The translations under genes were made by a program, and so were the position numbers. The notes below the pieces were generated by a model. The model was not told the DNA's origin. It saw nothing but the letters and a program-made list of their open reading frames with translations, and made no database searches. Below are positions 1 to 11,964 of a stretch of 64,000 nt of DNA, in pieces; position 1 is the first letter of the stretch; every line of letters begins with the position of its first letter. The DNA comes from Harmonia axyridis (Eukaryota; Arthropoda; Insecta; Coleoptera; Coccinellidae), in the NCBI RefSeq assembly GCF_914767665.1, contig NC_059505.1, positions 23,805,506-23,869,505 on the forward strand, written 5' to 3'.

Positions 1-174
1 CTTGTGTGTGAAATGAACAAATCATATGAATAGATTCTTCTCGCTTTCTAAATAATTTTCTGCATTGTTTTTTGGGCCACTTCAAGAATTTTTAGATATT
101 CGTTATTCATACCTAAGAATCGACAAAATCAAAGCCTCATATATTCAAAAGCACGCCTTTCTAGGGAGAACATT

Positions 175-440
175 TCTTACATCAAAAAAATTTGTAGTAC
201 ATATTTCTCATTCTTTCTTCATACAAGATAATTTGCATGTTTAGCCCATCTCACATGCTGGTCAATATATAGTCCCAGTCCCTTAGTTGCAGATTGTCTC
301 CTAGTCCACCAGATGAATGGGTGTTGTTTGACATTCCGTTTGACTAATCGTCGTAAATGAAAATACGATAAACTCAGTTTTGTCTATATTGAGGGTCAAC
401 AAACAGCCCGATAGTGAATCGCAGACTACTCGCAAACCCT
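175..440 (-). pseudogene. Non-LTR reverse transcriptase fragment (palm/thumb boundary)
   Basis: Read on the minus strand, this stretch gives LTLNIDKTEFIVFS followed, after a frame change, by GLGLYIDQHVRWAKHA. These match the RT region after the catalytic FADD box of Jockey-like non-LTR retrotransposons: the NxxKTE motif and the FLGxxID block. The catalytic boxes themselves are absent. Frameshifts and lack of a continuing frame show it is dead. The opposite orientation from the RTE-like relic that starts near 1000 shows it is a separate insertion. The clade assignment is from motif shape only. Confidence 0.5.
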
Positions 441-1005
441 AAATCGCACTCTGGTATGCAACTTCCCATGTTCTCCCCCTAAACGAAATTGCCATGATCA
501 TGATGATGTTAAAAGGAGAAAAATTGGCAAACTCTATGTTTATGATTCAAAATTGAGAGCTTGAATATTTTATTGAAATGAATGAAAAGAATACAATCAC
601 TAAAGGCTCATTTTTAGAAAGATAATTCTCGTAATTAATATGGATTGGTTAGGGGGGCCCTCACAACTGGCCTTCGAGATCAACTGATTTTAATTCCATC
701 GATTATTATGCACTCCGCTATGCCTGTCACAAGCCTGGGAATTTCTCTAGCAAGAGAAAAAAAGGGTGATCCAGGAGAACATTTGGCTAATAAACCAGGG
801 TTCATCTGGCCCGTATGATAGCACCCTGATAGGGCCCCTGCCTAGGGTACAGATGAAACTGCAGCCTTGTAATTATCGATGATGGAACATCAAAGGCTCG
901 AATAAAATAACTTCCAAAACAAATTTCCTGGTCCTCCAGGTTGGGAGTTCATCACTAAGAAAAAATAATATCAGAAATTGATGCTGCAAATGGACATAAT
1001 ATTAT
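441..1005. other. Unassigned; possible 5' part of the following LINE relic
   Basis: No open frame of note. The 650-960 part is GC-richer than its surroundings and directly precedes the endonuclease relic in the same orientation, so it may be that element's 5' region. No terminal repeat or promoter was seen. Confidence 0.3.
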
Positions 1006-1483
1006 AGCCCGAAACGAAACGTAACGGAAATGGATCAGAGCTTGTTGGAGGTTACACTCACTTGTTTAGTGGGGTATCAAAGGATAAGCCAAGTTTGGCT
1101 TATTACCAACACAAAATTAAAGGGGAATATTACTGATTGGCAACCCATTTAGAACAAAATAAAAATGAATCCAGATATATATGCCAGAAGAATTACAGCA
1201 TCTACTTGGAATATACGCATTGTCCGATAATGAACCGGTAGAAGCAAAAGATGAATTCTTCGAAAAAATTGATGAAGTTGTATTCAGTGTTGAGAATACG
1301 AGAGAAATAATAATTTTAGGCGACTTCAACAGCCGAATTGGCAAGAAACCCAATGACAATGACGGATCATATAGTGAAGAACCTATAAATGTTAATGGGA
1401 AACGACAAGAGGAATTAAAAATAACGAATGGCTCATTCAAACATAAATACCTTGAAACAGAGAACAAGAAACCTCAAGTCTAA
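1006..1483 (+). pseudogene. RTE-like retrotransposon endonuclease domain, degraded
   Basis: The plus-strand frame from about 1181 encodes 100 residues with IIILGDFNSRIG (codons near 1310-1345), the Asp/Asn motif of apurinic-type (APE) endonucleases of non-LTR retrotransposons. In the intact enzyme this domain nicks target DNA to start target-primed reverse transcription. Upstream bases 1040-1110 read SGVSKDK and similar in another frame, so the N-terminal half is frameshifted. The full domain is usually about 220 residues. The spacing and style (GDFN-x-RIG, later an RSGRSC-type RT) suggest the RTE/BovB-like group often annotated as craniofacial-development-protein-2-like. It is continuous in orientation with the RT relic at 2195. 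Confidence 0.7.
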
Positions 1484-1955
1484 AATAGATTTCGTCATTG
1501 TGAAGCAGTCAATAAACTTACAATTACTTAATATTAGGGTCCAAAGGAGAGCCATTTGTAGAACCGGCCATTATTTGGTCAGACCTTAAATTCGTTTTCC
1601 AGGCCTACGACTTCAAGAAACAACAGTGAAAGCCGCGACAGTTTCGAGAATTATCCAAAATACAAATTCGACAGTCTGATCAATGAAAGCAATAGATAGT
1701 TTACCAAAGGGGTTTAGATGAATACTTGACGTTATCTGCGAATAAATATTTGAAGCTACAAAAACATAACAGAGAGCATTTACAAATCTGTACAAGACGC
1801 ATTTGGCACAGAAAAATGAAAGGAAAGAAGCATTAAACTATGGTGGACATATGAGATAGCACAAAATAAATCACCAGAAGAATGAGATTTGTGATGAAAA
1901 ATGCCAAGGATATATCGGGGGCAGAAGATGCGCATAAGCATGACGATTCATTAAA

Positions 1956-2734
1956 TTGGTAAGAACTACAGGCACTGAAAATATTCACTTTCAGAGTATA
2001 TCAGCGGAGTATGGATGCAACACAAAAAAGATCTTTCAACAGGAACAAGGAAGTAGTCTACTTAAGGAGAATATGCCAGTGAACACTGAGGGAGAACAAG
2101 TACATACAAGTATACAAAGACAAAAATGGACGAACATGTAGACCAGAGGGGGTATACTCTAAATTGTTGAAAAACTGATATTAGCTCAATAATCTTGAAT
2201 AAATGTCTGATTGATCAGGAAGTTCTTTGCCAGTGGGAGGTGGCATACATATCCTCTATATACGAGTACAAAAACGACAATAAAGCCGAATGTCACAATT
2301 ATAGGGAAATATCAGTGACAAGCTCCATAAGCAGGTTATATGGAAGGATATTGAGAGATCTTATGGAAGCAGAAATTATAAAAGAAGATGAACAGTGTGG
2401 GTTCAGATCTGGCAGATCGTGCACAGATAACGTTTTCACAATTAAACAGATAATAGAGAAGAGATCTGCTGTTAAATTAGAAACACATATATTGTTCATA
2501 GATCTTTCAAGAGCATATGATAATATACCCACCAACAAGATATGGGAAATTTTACAAAACACTTTCATTAACCAAACTCTAATAAATACTCTGAAAAATC
2601 TTCACAAAAATGCCACAACGAGAGTAAAAATAGAAAACAAACTCTCTATAGAGTTCTGTGTGACGAAGTACAAGTACAGAAAGACAAAAATTGACAAACG
2701 TTTAGACCAGAGGGAGTATACTCTGAAATGTTGA
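1956..2734 (+). pseudogene. RTE-like reverse transcriptase, fingers and palm motif A, degraded
   Basis: The open frame 2195-2734 (179 codons) contains the order expected for a non-LTR RT: a HNYREISVTSSISRLYGRIL block (fingers), then CGFRSGRSCTDNVF, then LFIDLSRAYDNIP, which is motif A with the first catalytic Asp (codon near 2500). Motif C (FADD) and everything after it are missing, because the frame runs into a duplicated segment and stops. The frame at 1956-2141 is the linker between endonuclease and RT and is itself broken. The element is the continuation of the endonuclease at 1181. It cannot make a working enzyme. Clade (RTE/BovB-like) is inferred from the motif wording, not from a tree. 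Confidence 0.75.
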
Positions 2735-2880
2735 AAAACTATACGGAAAAACTGATATCAGCTCAATAATCTTAAATAAGTATCTGAATGGTCAGGAAGT
2801 TTTTGCCAGTGGTAGGTGGCATACATCCTCTATATACAAAAAGGACAGTAGAGCCGAATGCCACAATTATAGGGACATAT
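2098..2880 (+). repeat. Imperfect direct duplication inside the RTE relic
   Basis: Bases 2098-2311 and 2668-2880 are related over about 214 bp: both contain GACCAGAGGG-GTATACTCT, then CAGCTCAATAATCTT-type sequence, then GGTGGCATACAT-CCTCTATATAC and CACAATTATAGGGA. Offset is about 569 bp. Both copies encode the same RT linker plus start of the fingers. The second copy keeps a short ACTATACGGAAAAACTG stretch that the first has lost, so the copies have decayed separately. Confidence 0.85.
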
Positions 2881-4599
2881 GTCGAGGTCGCGTCAGGGAC
2901 ATGTTAATTTCTTCAATATTCCAGGACCGGACTCATTATTTATTTTTCAGAAAGTGCTCAAATCACTCAAAGTTGTTACATCTAACATTATTTCTTTATA
3001 GATTTTTGAAATTGGACAAAGTTCGAAAAATTTGATTCATTCACATAAACAGGACTGAGATATCTCTTGATTGAACATGAAACGTTAAATTCTTTCTGAA
3101 AAATTATTTAGAAGGTCAGGTGCTTCATTAAACTCATTGAATGATGAAACAACAACAACAAATGAAAAAATCGAAATACAGTAATAAGTCATAAAACAAC
3201 GAAAGAAAACGAATGCATTCTATATATTGGAATTCGAAAGAAGTTATTTGCAGAGTTTTTCGAATTGGAGACCATTCGTTTTCTTAATATATTAAAACGG
3301 TTAATTATTTTATGCACCTAGTATCTTGATTGGATGTGTTCACTGTTCAACATTAGTCATATCTATCCTTCAATTTTACCCATAACAAATAATCAAGTTG
3401 ATTGAGACCGAGAAGACCAAAATACGGGTTTTCCCCGACATATATTTCTATTTGGATGAGCAAAAAGGTCCAGCCCATCATGTTGAAAATATATGCCCCT
3501 AATAATGCCTTGTAGCATTTTGGGTTAAATATTTTGTAAGAGTATGAAGCGAACTTGTCAAGTGACTTCAGAAATCTAAGTACCTATTAAACACACTATC
3601 TATGGTGAACTGAACCTCGTCTATTTGCCTTACGCATAACAAATACTCGAACATAATATCAGCATATTCTCTATTTGTCAAATTGATCATTTCTGATAAG
3701 GCTTCGCATCTGCCATCGTTTACACTGTCCTTTTTGTAGGTTTCAATACCGAAATGAGAAATTCAATTTCGAAAAATTGCTTTCAACATCTAGGTATGTG
3801 TTGACAAGAGACGGAAACTACTCAAAATGTAATGTTTTTATTCCATGTCTACACAAAATTCAATCTTGATCTGGTCAAAATAGTACATGTGATAACAACT
3901 TAAATCAAAGAAAACAAAGTACTGTGTTCAAATGATCCTTCTGTCGTTATTAAACAAACAAAATATTTTTTTGATTTACGTTTCAACAACATTCAAAGCA
4001 AACTAAATTTCCACAAAATTATTATCATTTGAACCTGAAGCACACAATATAATTTCATGTAAAATTTGCCCATAAAATGTGGATGGTGGAATTGACCAAA
4101 GATACGGATATGGAAGAATAATTATTGGGGTGATTTGTGAATACCATTTCATTTTCGCTGTTAGCTCATGATAAAAGCAATACCTATATATATTTTTTTA
4201 TGATTATCGCTGAAATGAGATCATAAAAACTGTAGCCTTCTTATAAAATTGCTAATGATTTTATCAATGTTCAGACAAAATTAGTTAAGTTTTGAAAATT
4301 CACCTAAGAATGAAGTACATATCTAGGCTCTTATTTAATGTATGAATGTTGGAAAAGCGTATAATAACATTCCATTCATTCAATCGAATATAGCCGATGA
4401 GAATAACGGTACAAAAAAGTTGATTTGAAAATTTTGGTGAATTTTTGTGACACAGATCCAAAAATAATTGATTTGCCAAACTGAAGGAGTTTTTAGGTCA
4501 TCATCAAATCTTTTGAAAAATAAAGTGGCGTGTACTTTCATTTTGGATGGCTCCGAAAACACCCGACGGAACAAACAATCCAACAATTGTCTGCTTTTG
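2881..4599. other. No gene recognised
   Basis: AT-rich sequence with stops in all frames. No terminal inverted repeat, RT/transposase motif or long repeat was found. Confidence 0.5.
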
Positions 4600-4745
4600 G
4601 CAATTTTTAAACATTTCACAGTGACAGTTGGCAGGGAGATGGGGAAGTCGATTGGAGGGTTTGGGGCGCTAGATGCCACTCCCTGGCGTGGAAACTGGTG
4701 GCCACTGTCAGTCAACTGCTAATGAGTAATGACTAACGAATTTCG
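4600..4745. promoter_or_regulatory. GC-richer island with inverted TGACAG sites (candidate enhancer)
   Basis: Between flanks of poly-A/T-rich DNA, this segment is clearly GC-richer. It carries TGACAG near its left side and CTGTCA near its right side, followed by CTAATGAGTAATGA. TGACAG is the known core of Meis/Homothorax-type TALE homeodomain sites, and TAATGA-type cores suit homeodomains. Function is inference only; conservation in related insects would decide. Confidence 0.25.
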
Positions 4746-5278
4746 AGTGTAAATATTCAAATCAAATTGAAAGTCCCATTCAATCATCAAATGCATATCT
4801 TCGAATGAAAAAATGTATCATAATTCTCGATGCTACATTAGGCGAAACCGAATATGAATGATTCGAAAAAACACATTGCTGAGTAATATTTCAACTAGAA
4901 GTATGAGTGCAGGTGGCAACAAAAATCCGTATCAAAGATGAAGATTTTTGCACGAATACTTTTTGCATTTTCACGATTCAAATGTCAAATTTAGTTATCG
5001 AAATATCGAATTTTAGTTTCTCTCTGTTTTCCGGAACTCACAGACTACTCCACTCTGTTAGAGATTGCCTTTTTTCCTTCGTTCAAGTTTTTCCTGAATA
5101 ACTTTTAAAGTTCATTTGAGGTATAACATCCCTCATTTACTCGTTGAATTCATTGAAAGAATGAAAAATGTAGGTTTTAATTTGAAAATCTTTAGTTTTG
5201 ATGAATTTGAGTTTTCCAAGTTCATGATTTTCTCATAAACATCCTGTACATTTTTGGTCCAAAACAGTCTTATTATAT
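4746..5278. other. No gene recognised
   Basis: AT-rich, stop-rich DNA before the MITE at 5281. A short run of open frame at 4907-5101 has no recognisable motif. Confidence 0.45.
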
Positions 5279-5280
5279 TA

Positions 5281-5710
5281 TACAGGGTGATCCACCGGGA
5301 TGGCCTGTTAGACGTTTATGGAGAACTAATCATAATCTTGAGCTGAAAATATGCATATTGGGTTTTGAGACAATGATCTTTCTCTCTAAAATAATTTCAG
5401 ATCTCCACAACCTCCAGTTATACTGGAAACAGACTACTTATTCTTTTTTCAAATAGCACATCCAGTATATTATTACATAATAAGATAGATTCTTTGATGA
5501 AGCAAACCCTATACCTAAAATGAATACTTGAAGAGTTATCGAGGAAGAACTTCAAATGAGGAAAAACCGCAATTTATAAATGTGTGTAGTAGTCTGTGAT
5601 TTCCGGACAACACAGAAAGAAACTAACCCCAATATACGAACATTCAGCTCAAAAATTATGGTTAGTTTTCCATTAACGCCTAATAGGTCATCCCGGTGAA
5701 TAACCCTGTA
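5281..5710. mobile_element. MITE with ~90-bp terminal inverted repeats, TACAGGGT ends
   Basis: The left end TACAGGGTGATCCACCGGGA and the right end, read backwards as TACAGGGTTATTCACCGGGA, match, and the inverted similarity continues for about 90 bp (AACTAATCATAAT vs AACTAACCATAAT, then GAGCTGAA, ATATTGGG). TA flanks both sides (5279-5280, 5711-5712), consistent with a TA target-site duplication as made by Tc1/mariner-type transposases. No coding capacity, so it is non-autonomous. An inverted half-copy lies 120 bp to the right. Confidence 0.85.
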
Positions 5711-5828
5711 TATTGGCAGAATCGAAAATAAAAAAGTTTTTCCATAAAAATCTTATTAACTCACGAGCCGCTGAGTTTATACCCAAGTGATGGAATAATG
5801 TTGAAATTATCATCAAGTAAGCTATCTT

Positions 5829-6012
5829 CAGATGCAATAATATACTGGATGTAACATTTGAAATAAGAAAGTAGTAGCCTGTATACGGTATAACCGGAAG
5901 TTGGAAAAGTCTGAAAATATTTTAGGGAGGTAGATCAATCTCTCAAACCCCCCTATCCAAAATTCAAGAACAAAATTATGATTAGTTTTCCACAAATCTT
6001 TAATACCCTGTA
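5829..6012 (-). mobile_element. Inverted half-copy of the 5281 MITE
   Basis: The reverse complement begins with TACAGGGTATTAAAG and then follows the left half of the 5281 element: GGAAAACTAATCATAAT, GGGGTTTGAGA, ATGATCT-like, CCGGTTATAC, and ends at the ATCCAGTATATTATT block found at about 5460-5475 of that element. Only half of the element is present; the other terminus is missing. Confidence 0.8.
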
Positions 6013-6099
6013 TAAGTAAGTTTGAATAATGATGTCCTTCATATATTATAGCGCATATGGATCCCTTCATCAAGATTTCATGAAAGGCATAATTCGTCC

Positions 6100-6680
6100 A
6101 TTTCGTATGTGGAACTATTCGTGATTTGATTCCTAGCGCGGTTAGAGAGAGAAGATCGAAAAGAAGAAGAGGAAATATCTTCGGGATAATTACGACGTCC
6201 TATTTTCATGATAATACCTTAACCCCTTCTATCCAGAATTTAATTCTGCCTTGCAATAGAAAATCGATCGAATTCGGACCGTAATCGCAAGTGTTGGCGG
6301 GGGGTGGGCCAAGGGAGGCCAGAGGCAAGGCATTAGGGGGGTTTCCCGGCACATAGTCCTCATTCTCTGTGCGAGCACCACCTCATTTGAATTTCTAATT
6401 AGCAAACCTCCATGCAATTATTGGATTAATGTAAATTACGAGGACGCGTTGTGCTCAGTGGCAGGGCAGAGGGGTGGAGGGCCAGGATAATTAAAATCCG
6501 TTGATTAATATGTAAATTTAATAAGATTACAGTTCCAGGAACGAATGGAGCCGTGGCGAAACACGCGGAGGCGAATTACTGGGACCATCTCTTCGATTTC
6601 AGTTGGTTTAAAGATATTAATAGATTTTGAGAGACGAAATCGTTGTCCACAACCCTAAAGCGACGGTTGTTGTTGTTGTG
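6100..6680. promoter_or_regulatory. GC-richer island with TAATTA-type sites (candidate regulatory DNA)
   Basis: Mixed GC-rich blocks (GGCGGGGGGTGGGCCAAGGG near 6295; GTGGCAGGGCAGAGGGGTGG near 6460) alternate with homeodomain-like cores: TCTAATTAGC, GCAATTATTGGATTAATG, GTTGATTAATATG. The composition is unlike the surrounding decayed AT-rich DNA, there are no repeats and no long coding frame. The pattern fits constrained non-coding DNA, but this is inference. Confidence 0.3.
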
Positions 6681-7533
6681 AGTTTAATACATCGATTTTG
6701 TGAACCCGGATTTTCACTAATCTATATATTTGCGTGCCCGCCATGCATTTTGGTTCATTCTTCACCAAGTGCAAGCCGAGAAACAAATGCACGACTGCCT
6801 TCCTTAAATGTTCAAATAGAATTGAAAATTTTTTGTCACAAAATCTAGTTATTTACTTTTACTATATTATCTATACAGAGATAGTCAAAATGTCCCACAA
6901 CTAGAATAGTACAATATTGGAATACCCCAATTTTTGAACAGAAATGTACAGGCAGATAATAAATCTTTACTTGAATGCTACAAAATATTGAGATTGATCT
7001 TTGTCAAAAATGTATCGGGTATCCCAAATTCGTTGAATAGTGGGCAAGGGCGTAGAAATGGGGGGTAGTGGCGGTAATTACCCGATTTCCGAAGTATAAA
7101 ATTGCGAATTCTCGCAAAGACGAAGAACAAACATTTTTGTATAAAATGAACAAATTTTATTTCACAATCCACAAGGCAGTTAAAAATCGGACGCTTTTAC
7201 GGTTTATTAGTTTATTATCGATTTCAAGATGAGTACTTTCATTGCACTACGAGCACGTCTATGTCCGAGGTTTATTATTTTACTTTATTTATCCGCTTTG
7301 TCGGCCTCTCATTAGCCATCTGTGATTTTTGCATTCGTCATCGGTTTACACTTACCCGTTGTTTTGTATCATTCTCATCACAAAATTTCAATACTGTAGT
7401 TATCAAGAACTGAATTGAGTAATTCGCATAGAAAAATTGTCTGGGATGTGTTGTAACACTTATTATGTATCATTCAAATTGCAATTTATTTATGAAGACA
7501 TCAGTTTTGAATTGACTATATCTATACGGTGTT
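6681..7533. other. No gene recognised
   Basis: Stop-rich DNA of mixed composition between the GC-richer island and the fold-back element at 7534. No repeat or protein motif found. Confidence 0.45.
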
Positions 7534-8131
7534 CTTTAATTGGAGGTACAAATGAAAATGACAGATTTCTCGGATCATTTCAAGAAAACCCAAACACTTT
7601 GTTTTTGAGATAAAAGTGTAAAAGTTTTAGCTTTTTTTCTCATAGAACCTTCCTTTCAAAAGATAATTAATTTGAATTGGCCATAGATATTTCAATTTGA
7701 AGTTTTCATCATGAAATATGCTGATTTTGCATGCAAATCCACAGGGTGATATTTTTTCTGGAAGGATGAGTGATTCTTTCCTTCAGAACAATTTTTTGTG
7801 AACCGCTTGTGATAGTTTTATCGTATCTGCTATCGATTTCGAGAAAAAAATTCAAATAGCTCAGGAAAATCCAAATCCAAATTATTATAAAAATCCATCT
7901 AGAAAGCTGTAATGAATGAATAAAGCATAAGTTTCGGTACATATTTACCACTCTGTAGCGAAGATTAATAAAGATTTGATAAACTGATATAAGCATCCCT
8001 AAAAAGTGCGACACGCTAGAAACACCCTGTATCTCGAAAACAAAGCGTTTGCGGGCTCATGTTCATGGAACTTTTTATTCTTAAAATTATCCAAGGAATC
8101 TCTTATTTTCCCCCGTACCTTTAATTCAGGA
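7534..8131. mobile_element. Fold-back element with CTTTGTTTT(C/T)GAGATA arms
   Basis: The left arm (7534-7620: TTAATTGGAGGTAC, TTTCTCGGATCATTT, CACTTTGTTTTTGAGATA) is inverted at 8028-8131 (reverse complement: TTAAAGGTACGGGGGAAAA, ATTCCTTGGATAATTTT, CGCTTTGTTTTCGAGATA). The right arm ends inward with ACACCCTGTATCTCG, so TACAGGGTGT lies next to the loop side of the arm. The centre (7620-8025) holds another CACAGGGTGA but no coding sequence. Non-autonomous. Confidence 0.7.
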
Positions 8132-9440
8132 ATTTCCAGTATAAGGTAAATATAACACTAACCAATTTTTGAATTGCATACCAGACTTTTTCATCTGTTC
8201 CCTTGTACATGTCCAGTATTTCAGATGACAGAAAACATTTGTCATTTAGCGGAGAGCCTACAATTTTTGCAGGAAATGAATGATCATTATTGGCCTCTGG
8301 ACCAGGTAATTTTTTCAAACCGTCATCCAAAAAAAGGATGGTCGCTTTGTTTATTCACCCCCTATTTATACCCACTCGTCATAAAAAAAAAGAGCATGAG
8401 CGGGAATTTTGTCGTTAATTTCGATATATAATTTGTTTTTTATATGGGACAAACGAAGCGATACCTTAACAATCACATCACTGAAAACACACGCTCTGTT
8501 CAATTGAATCACTGAGTCTAAAACAGCCTTAAACAGCTTTTCTTTCGAAAGATGGAAATGATTTTTTCGATTTTGAAAATGTTAAAGAGAGAGCCGCCTC
8601 TCCAAGACCGTCTTCTCCATCTTAAACATCAAATTTCACAATTCTGACGTTAATTCCAGAAGCGATATTCAATAGTCATAGTTATTCTATCTGCAGAGTA
8701 TTCACGATCATTTTCAGAAAATTCATAAGAACAAATATAAATAAATACAAACATTACCATGTTTATAAAGTTACTCTGTTCAATTTCGAGCCGTTTTCTG
8801 ATGTTTTAATGTTGTGGTATGTACCTTCATTAATAAACGTGATAAATACAAACAAGATATTTTATCATTGATTTTTGGACAGAAATTTCATTTATTAGAT
8901 TTGAGTGATTCAATTTTGTTTTTCTTTCTACTTATTCTATTAACGTTATGTTCATAAATTCAGTGTATAAGGAAAAAAAAATCTTTTCTTCGTTTTTTTT
9001 TTTTGTTATCTAAACATCGTTGCACCTCGTTCCTCCTCAGATTAGTTTCAAACTTGTTAGAAATTCATAACGTCACTATTTTAAAATAAAATTTGACGTA
9101 AGATTGAATGCCGAGATTAAGTTCGTTAATGGGCAAATTTCGACTAGAAATTCCGTCAAGATCTCTTCATGAATATTGTTTTTCAAATGATTAAGGAACT
9201 ACAGCTCTGGTCAAGATGAAATTGCTTTTAGATATAAATTACCAATTTCAAGCTGAATTTAATAGCGTCACATAAACCTGAGAAAATATGAGCTAAATAT
9301 CCAAAACAAAAATTCCCTTGAGATTTCGCAAGTGAATATAATAATATCAAGTTCTAGTTATCAATATAATTTCGTGTTGATGATGTTATCAGAACCAGAG
9401 AAAATTCGATCAGAATACTCGAAAAAAAAATTTTTTATTA
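8132..9440. other. No gene recognised; homopolymer tracts
   Basis: AT-rich, stop-rich. Poly-A/T tracts near 8385, 8970 and 9420. No coding or repeat structure that could be supported. Confidence 0.45.
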
Positions 9441-9442
9441 AC

Positions 9443-9499
9443 AGATCTGACCAGGGTCAGATCTTCTTTCAAAATCTAAACAGGTTCAGATTTTGAAAG
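9443..9499. repeat. Two adjacent hairpins
   Basis: AGATCTGACC (9443-9452) and GGTCAGATCT (9455-9464) form an exact 10-bp stem with a 2-nt loop. Next to it CTTTCAAAATCT (9466-9477) and AGATTTTGAAAG (9488-9499) form an exact 12-bp stem with a 10-nt loop. Possibly an end of a decayed element; nothing else identifies it. Confidence 0.75.
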
Positions 9500-9891
9500 T
9501 GAATATAAATAAAATATAATTAAAATAACAGTTTCAAGCTGTGTGCACAATTTTGTATAGATCGTGTTGCCAGAACTATAAAATGTTGTTACTAGATTCA
9601 TACATAACTAATAGTTTCATGAATACAGATCCAACAATTTTGAAATTAGGCATTTCAAGATTCCACAAAATTCGATATTTATCTCTTCACTAAAAAGATG
9701 CACAATTCCTTGAAATAAAAACAGTCAATCTTCCCTTGATGGAAATCTATTTGATATCAAATTGCTGTCATTTTATCCGACCCAAAGAAATTTGGATAAG
9801 GGTCAAAATTACCTGAAAGTCAACTTTGAATTACATTGTATGATATATCGTTGAATTTAGCGTTGAAAGTTATTTCGAAAAGTGTCATATA

Positions 9892-10246
9892 ATATACAGG
9901 TCCGTATTGAAAAAAATGAGGTTGAGGGTGGCCCAGAGAGCACGAAACGTTGGATACGAAATCTGATTACGTCAAATTGAGAAAAATTTACTGTCGAATA
10001 AAAAATTCCTGTAACATTTTTTGTCAATATTTGGAATAAAGTGGGAAAAAAAGAAAAATCAAAATGACAGAAATTACTTTTCTTATGATATCTAAATAAC
10101 CGGCCCTGATAATCTCGATTTGTTTGAATTGCTTGATATTGCTTCTATGCATGCAACTTTTTCTCCATTTGAGTGACCTTCCAACTCTTATGGTTTAAAA
10201 GTTACCAATACAATCCCATTGAAGAAGTGGCCACCCTGTATAGGTC
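9892..10246. mobile_element. Possible ~350-bp MITE with TATACAGG ends
   Basis: TATACAGGTCCG at the left and CACCCTGTATAGG at the right are inverted, and GGGTGGCC occurs just inside both ends (GAGGGTGGCCC left; GGCCACCC right). Beyond that, arm similarity is weak. No coding sequence. Listed because the ends match other elements in the window. Confidence 0.4.
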
Positions 10247-11489
10247 TAATATATCTCCTCCACCATTAACACGAGAATTTACCGAAGATCTTACAACGCA
10301 GTGACTAGTATACAGATCAGGATTTTCAAGTAAGAGATACTAAACTATTTTTTGAAGTACCTATTTAATAGAAGAAATGAATATGGCAGGACTGTATCCC
10401 ACATTTCCCTTTTATATACGATACAATCTTCGGTGAGTCTGAGTAGCATGGACTGGCCTTGATTTTCCTAATTTGCTGTCTGATACCACAGCGAAAATCC
10501 GTTGACTTGTTCAATTGTGAATATTATTTTTTTGCTCTATATCTAAAGTTTTTGTTCTGGATGAAATGTATTGAGACGCCGTATCTGTCGATTTCCACTT
10601 TTTCCTTCAGTTCCAAACTCGCTCGTATTATGGAATACTTCAACCGTAATGATGAAGCAGAATATTCCTCAAAATGTTTTACGAAATATCCGTAACGTTA
10701 GAGACACTGTTTTTTCTGCACCTTGAACATGTACTTTGTTGCACCTCCCACAAAACTGCCGATATTCCTTTCCATATGGATTTTAATCCAGAAACACTCG
10801 GCTGTTGTCCCCTCGCAACCTAGCAATGTCCTCGACTATTATAAATCGCATAGTAATCTCGTTATATTAACTTATGTATATTAATAGCTATATGTATCGT
10901 GTTCTCGAGTTGGGATTATCAGTGCGATATAACAAACGAATTTTGAATATTCATACTAATAGCTCTGATAGTTTTCGAGAAAAGTTCTACGAGACAGACA
11001 CTTCTAAAGAATCATTATTGAACATAATAAGCCAAAAACGAATAATGCTATTTTTTTCTTGTTAGAAAATGATAGCAATTTACGAAACATTTGCTTTCCC
11101 AAGAATACTCTTGAGATTATTGTCAAACAATATTTAATCCTTTCTTGTTTTCAATTCACAACCCTCATGAGCAACGATGAATATAGAAAGGAGAAAAATA
11201 GAATTATCTATTTTTAGTGTTCCTAAGTTAGCACAAAACATTTTATACTGCGGAGTTATCCTCAAACCACTAACCATTATGTTGATTTCCGATTCCGTAT
11301 TTATAAGATGGACCCCCTCGATCATTTTATTCCTGAGCCGCTTATACAGGGATGTATTATGTCGTCCTCTAGTGCTGGAGGTCTTATCTCTTGACCACAG
11401 AGGCCTGCTCTGTCAGACGCGAGAGATCGATTAGGGTTTCAAACAGGTATGTATTAGGAATTCAACTTTTGTAACAAATTATTCACTAA
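10247..11489. other. No gene recognised
   Basis: Several short open frames on both strands (10459-10695, 10874-11065, 11177-11434) without recognisable motifs, splice context or codon bias. Confidence 0.4.
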
Positions 11490-11790
11490 TTTAATCGAAA
11501 AATAGTTATTTATTATACAAGGGAAAAAAGTATTAGATTTTAGCTCGAGGTTATGTTGTCTCCCGACGCGAAGCGGAGGGAGACAAAATACCGAGAGCTA
11601 AAATCTAATACTAATAATAATGTTTTTTGATCACAATCACAATAAAATAGGAAAAGCAGCAGCGATAATGTTATTCTACACGTTTGCCGAAAAAATATTG
11701 TACGCAACACGCCCGAAAATGGTTTTTTTGGACTCACAGACTTTTTTGTCTATTAGTCCAAAAAAAACACTATTTTCCGGACTTGTTACG
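11490..11790. repeat. Double hairpin segment with GC-rich loop
   Basis: GTATTAGATTTTAGCTC at 11530 is mirrored exactly by GAGCTAAAATCTAATAC ending at 11611, with inner TTGTCTCCC / GGGAGACAAA also pairing around a GACGCGAAGCGGA loop. A second hairpin follows at 11713-11780: CCGAAAATGGTTTTTTTGGACT pairs with AGTCCAAAAAAAACACTATTTTCCGG, enclosing AGAC/GTCT. Probably a small fold-back element; a similar AATAGTTATTTA-ATACAAG lead-in occurs at 16835. Confidence 0.7.
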
Positions 11791-11964
11791 TAAATTACTA
11801 TTCCCGAATGTTTCAATTTGGTTCTGATATGAATGAAACAAAAATTTGTTGAAATGTATTAGGTGACTTTTGATACTATATGGGAAATAAATCGTCGATT
11901 TGAAATGAATTGGTTGTCATTCAAGATCAGAGCTGAGCCAAAGCATTTTATTTACTGCTTTCAA

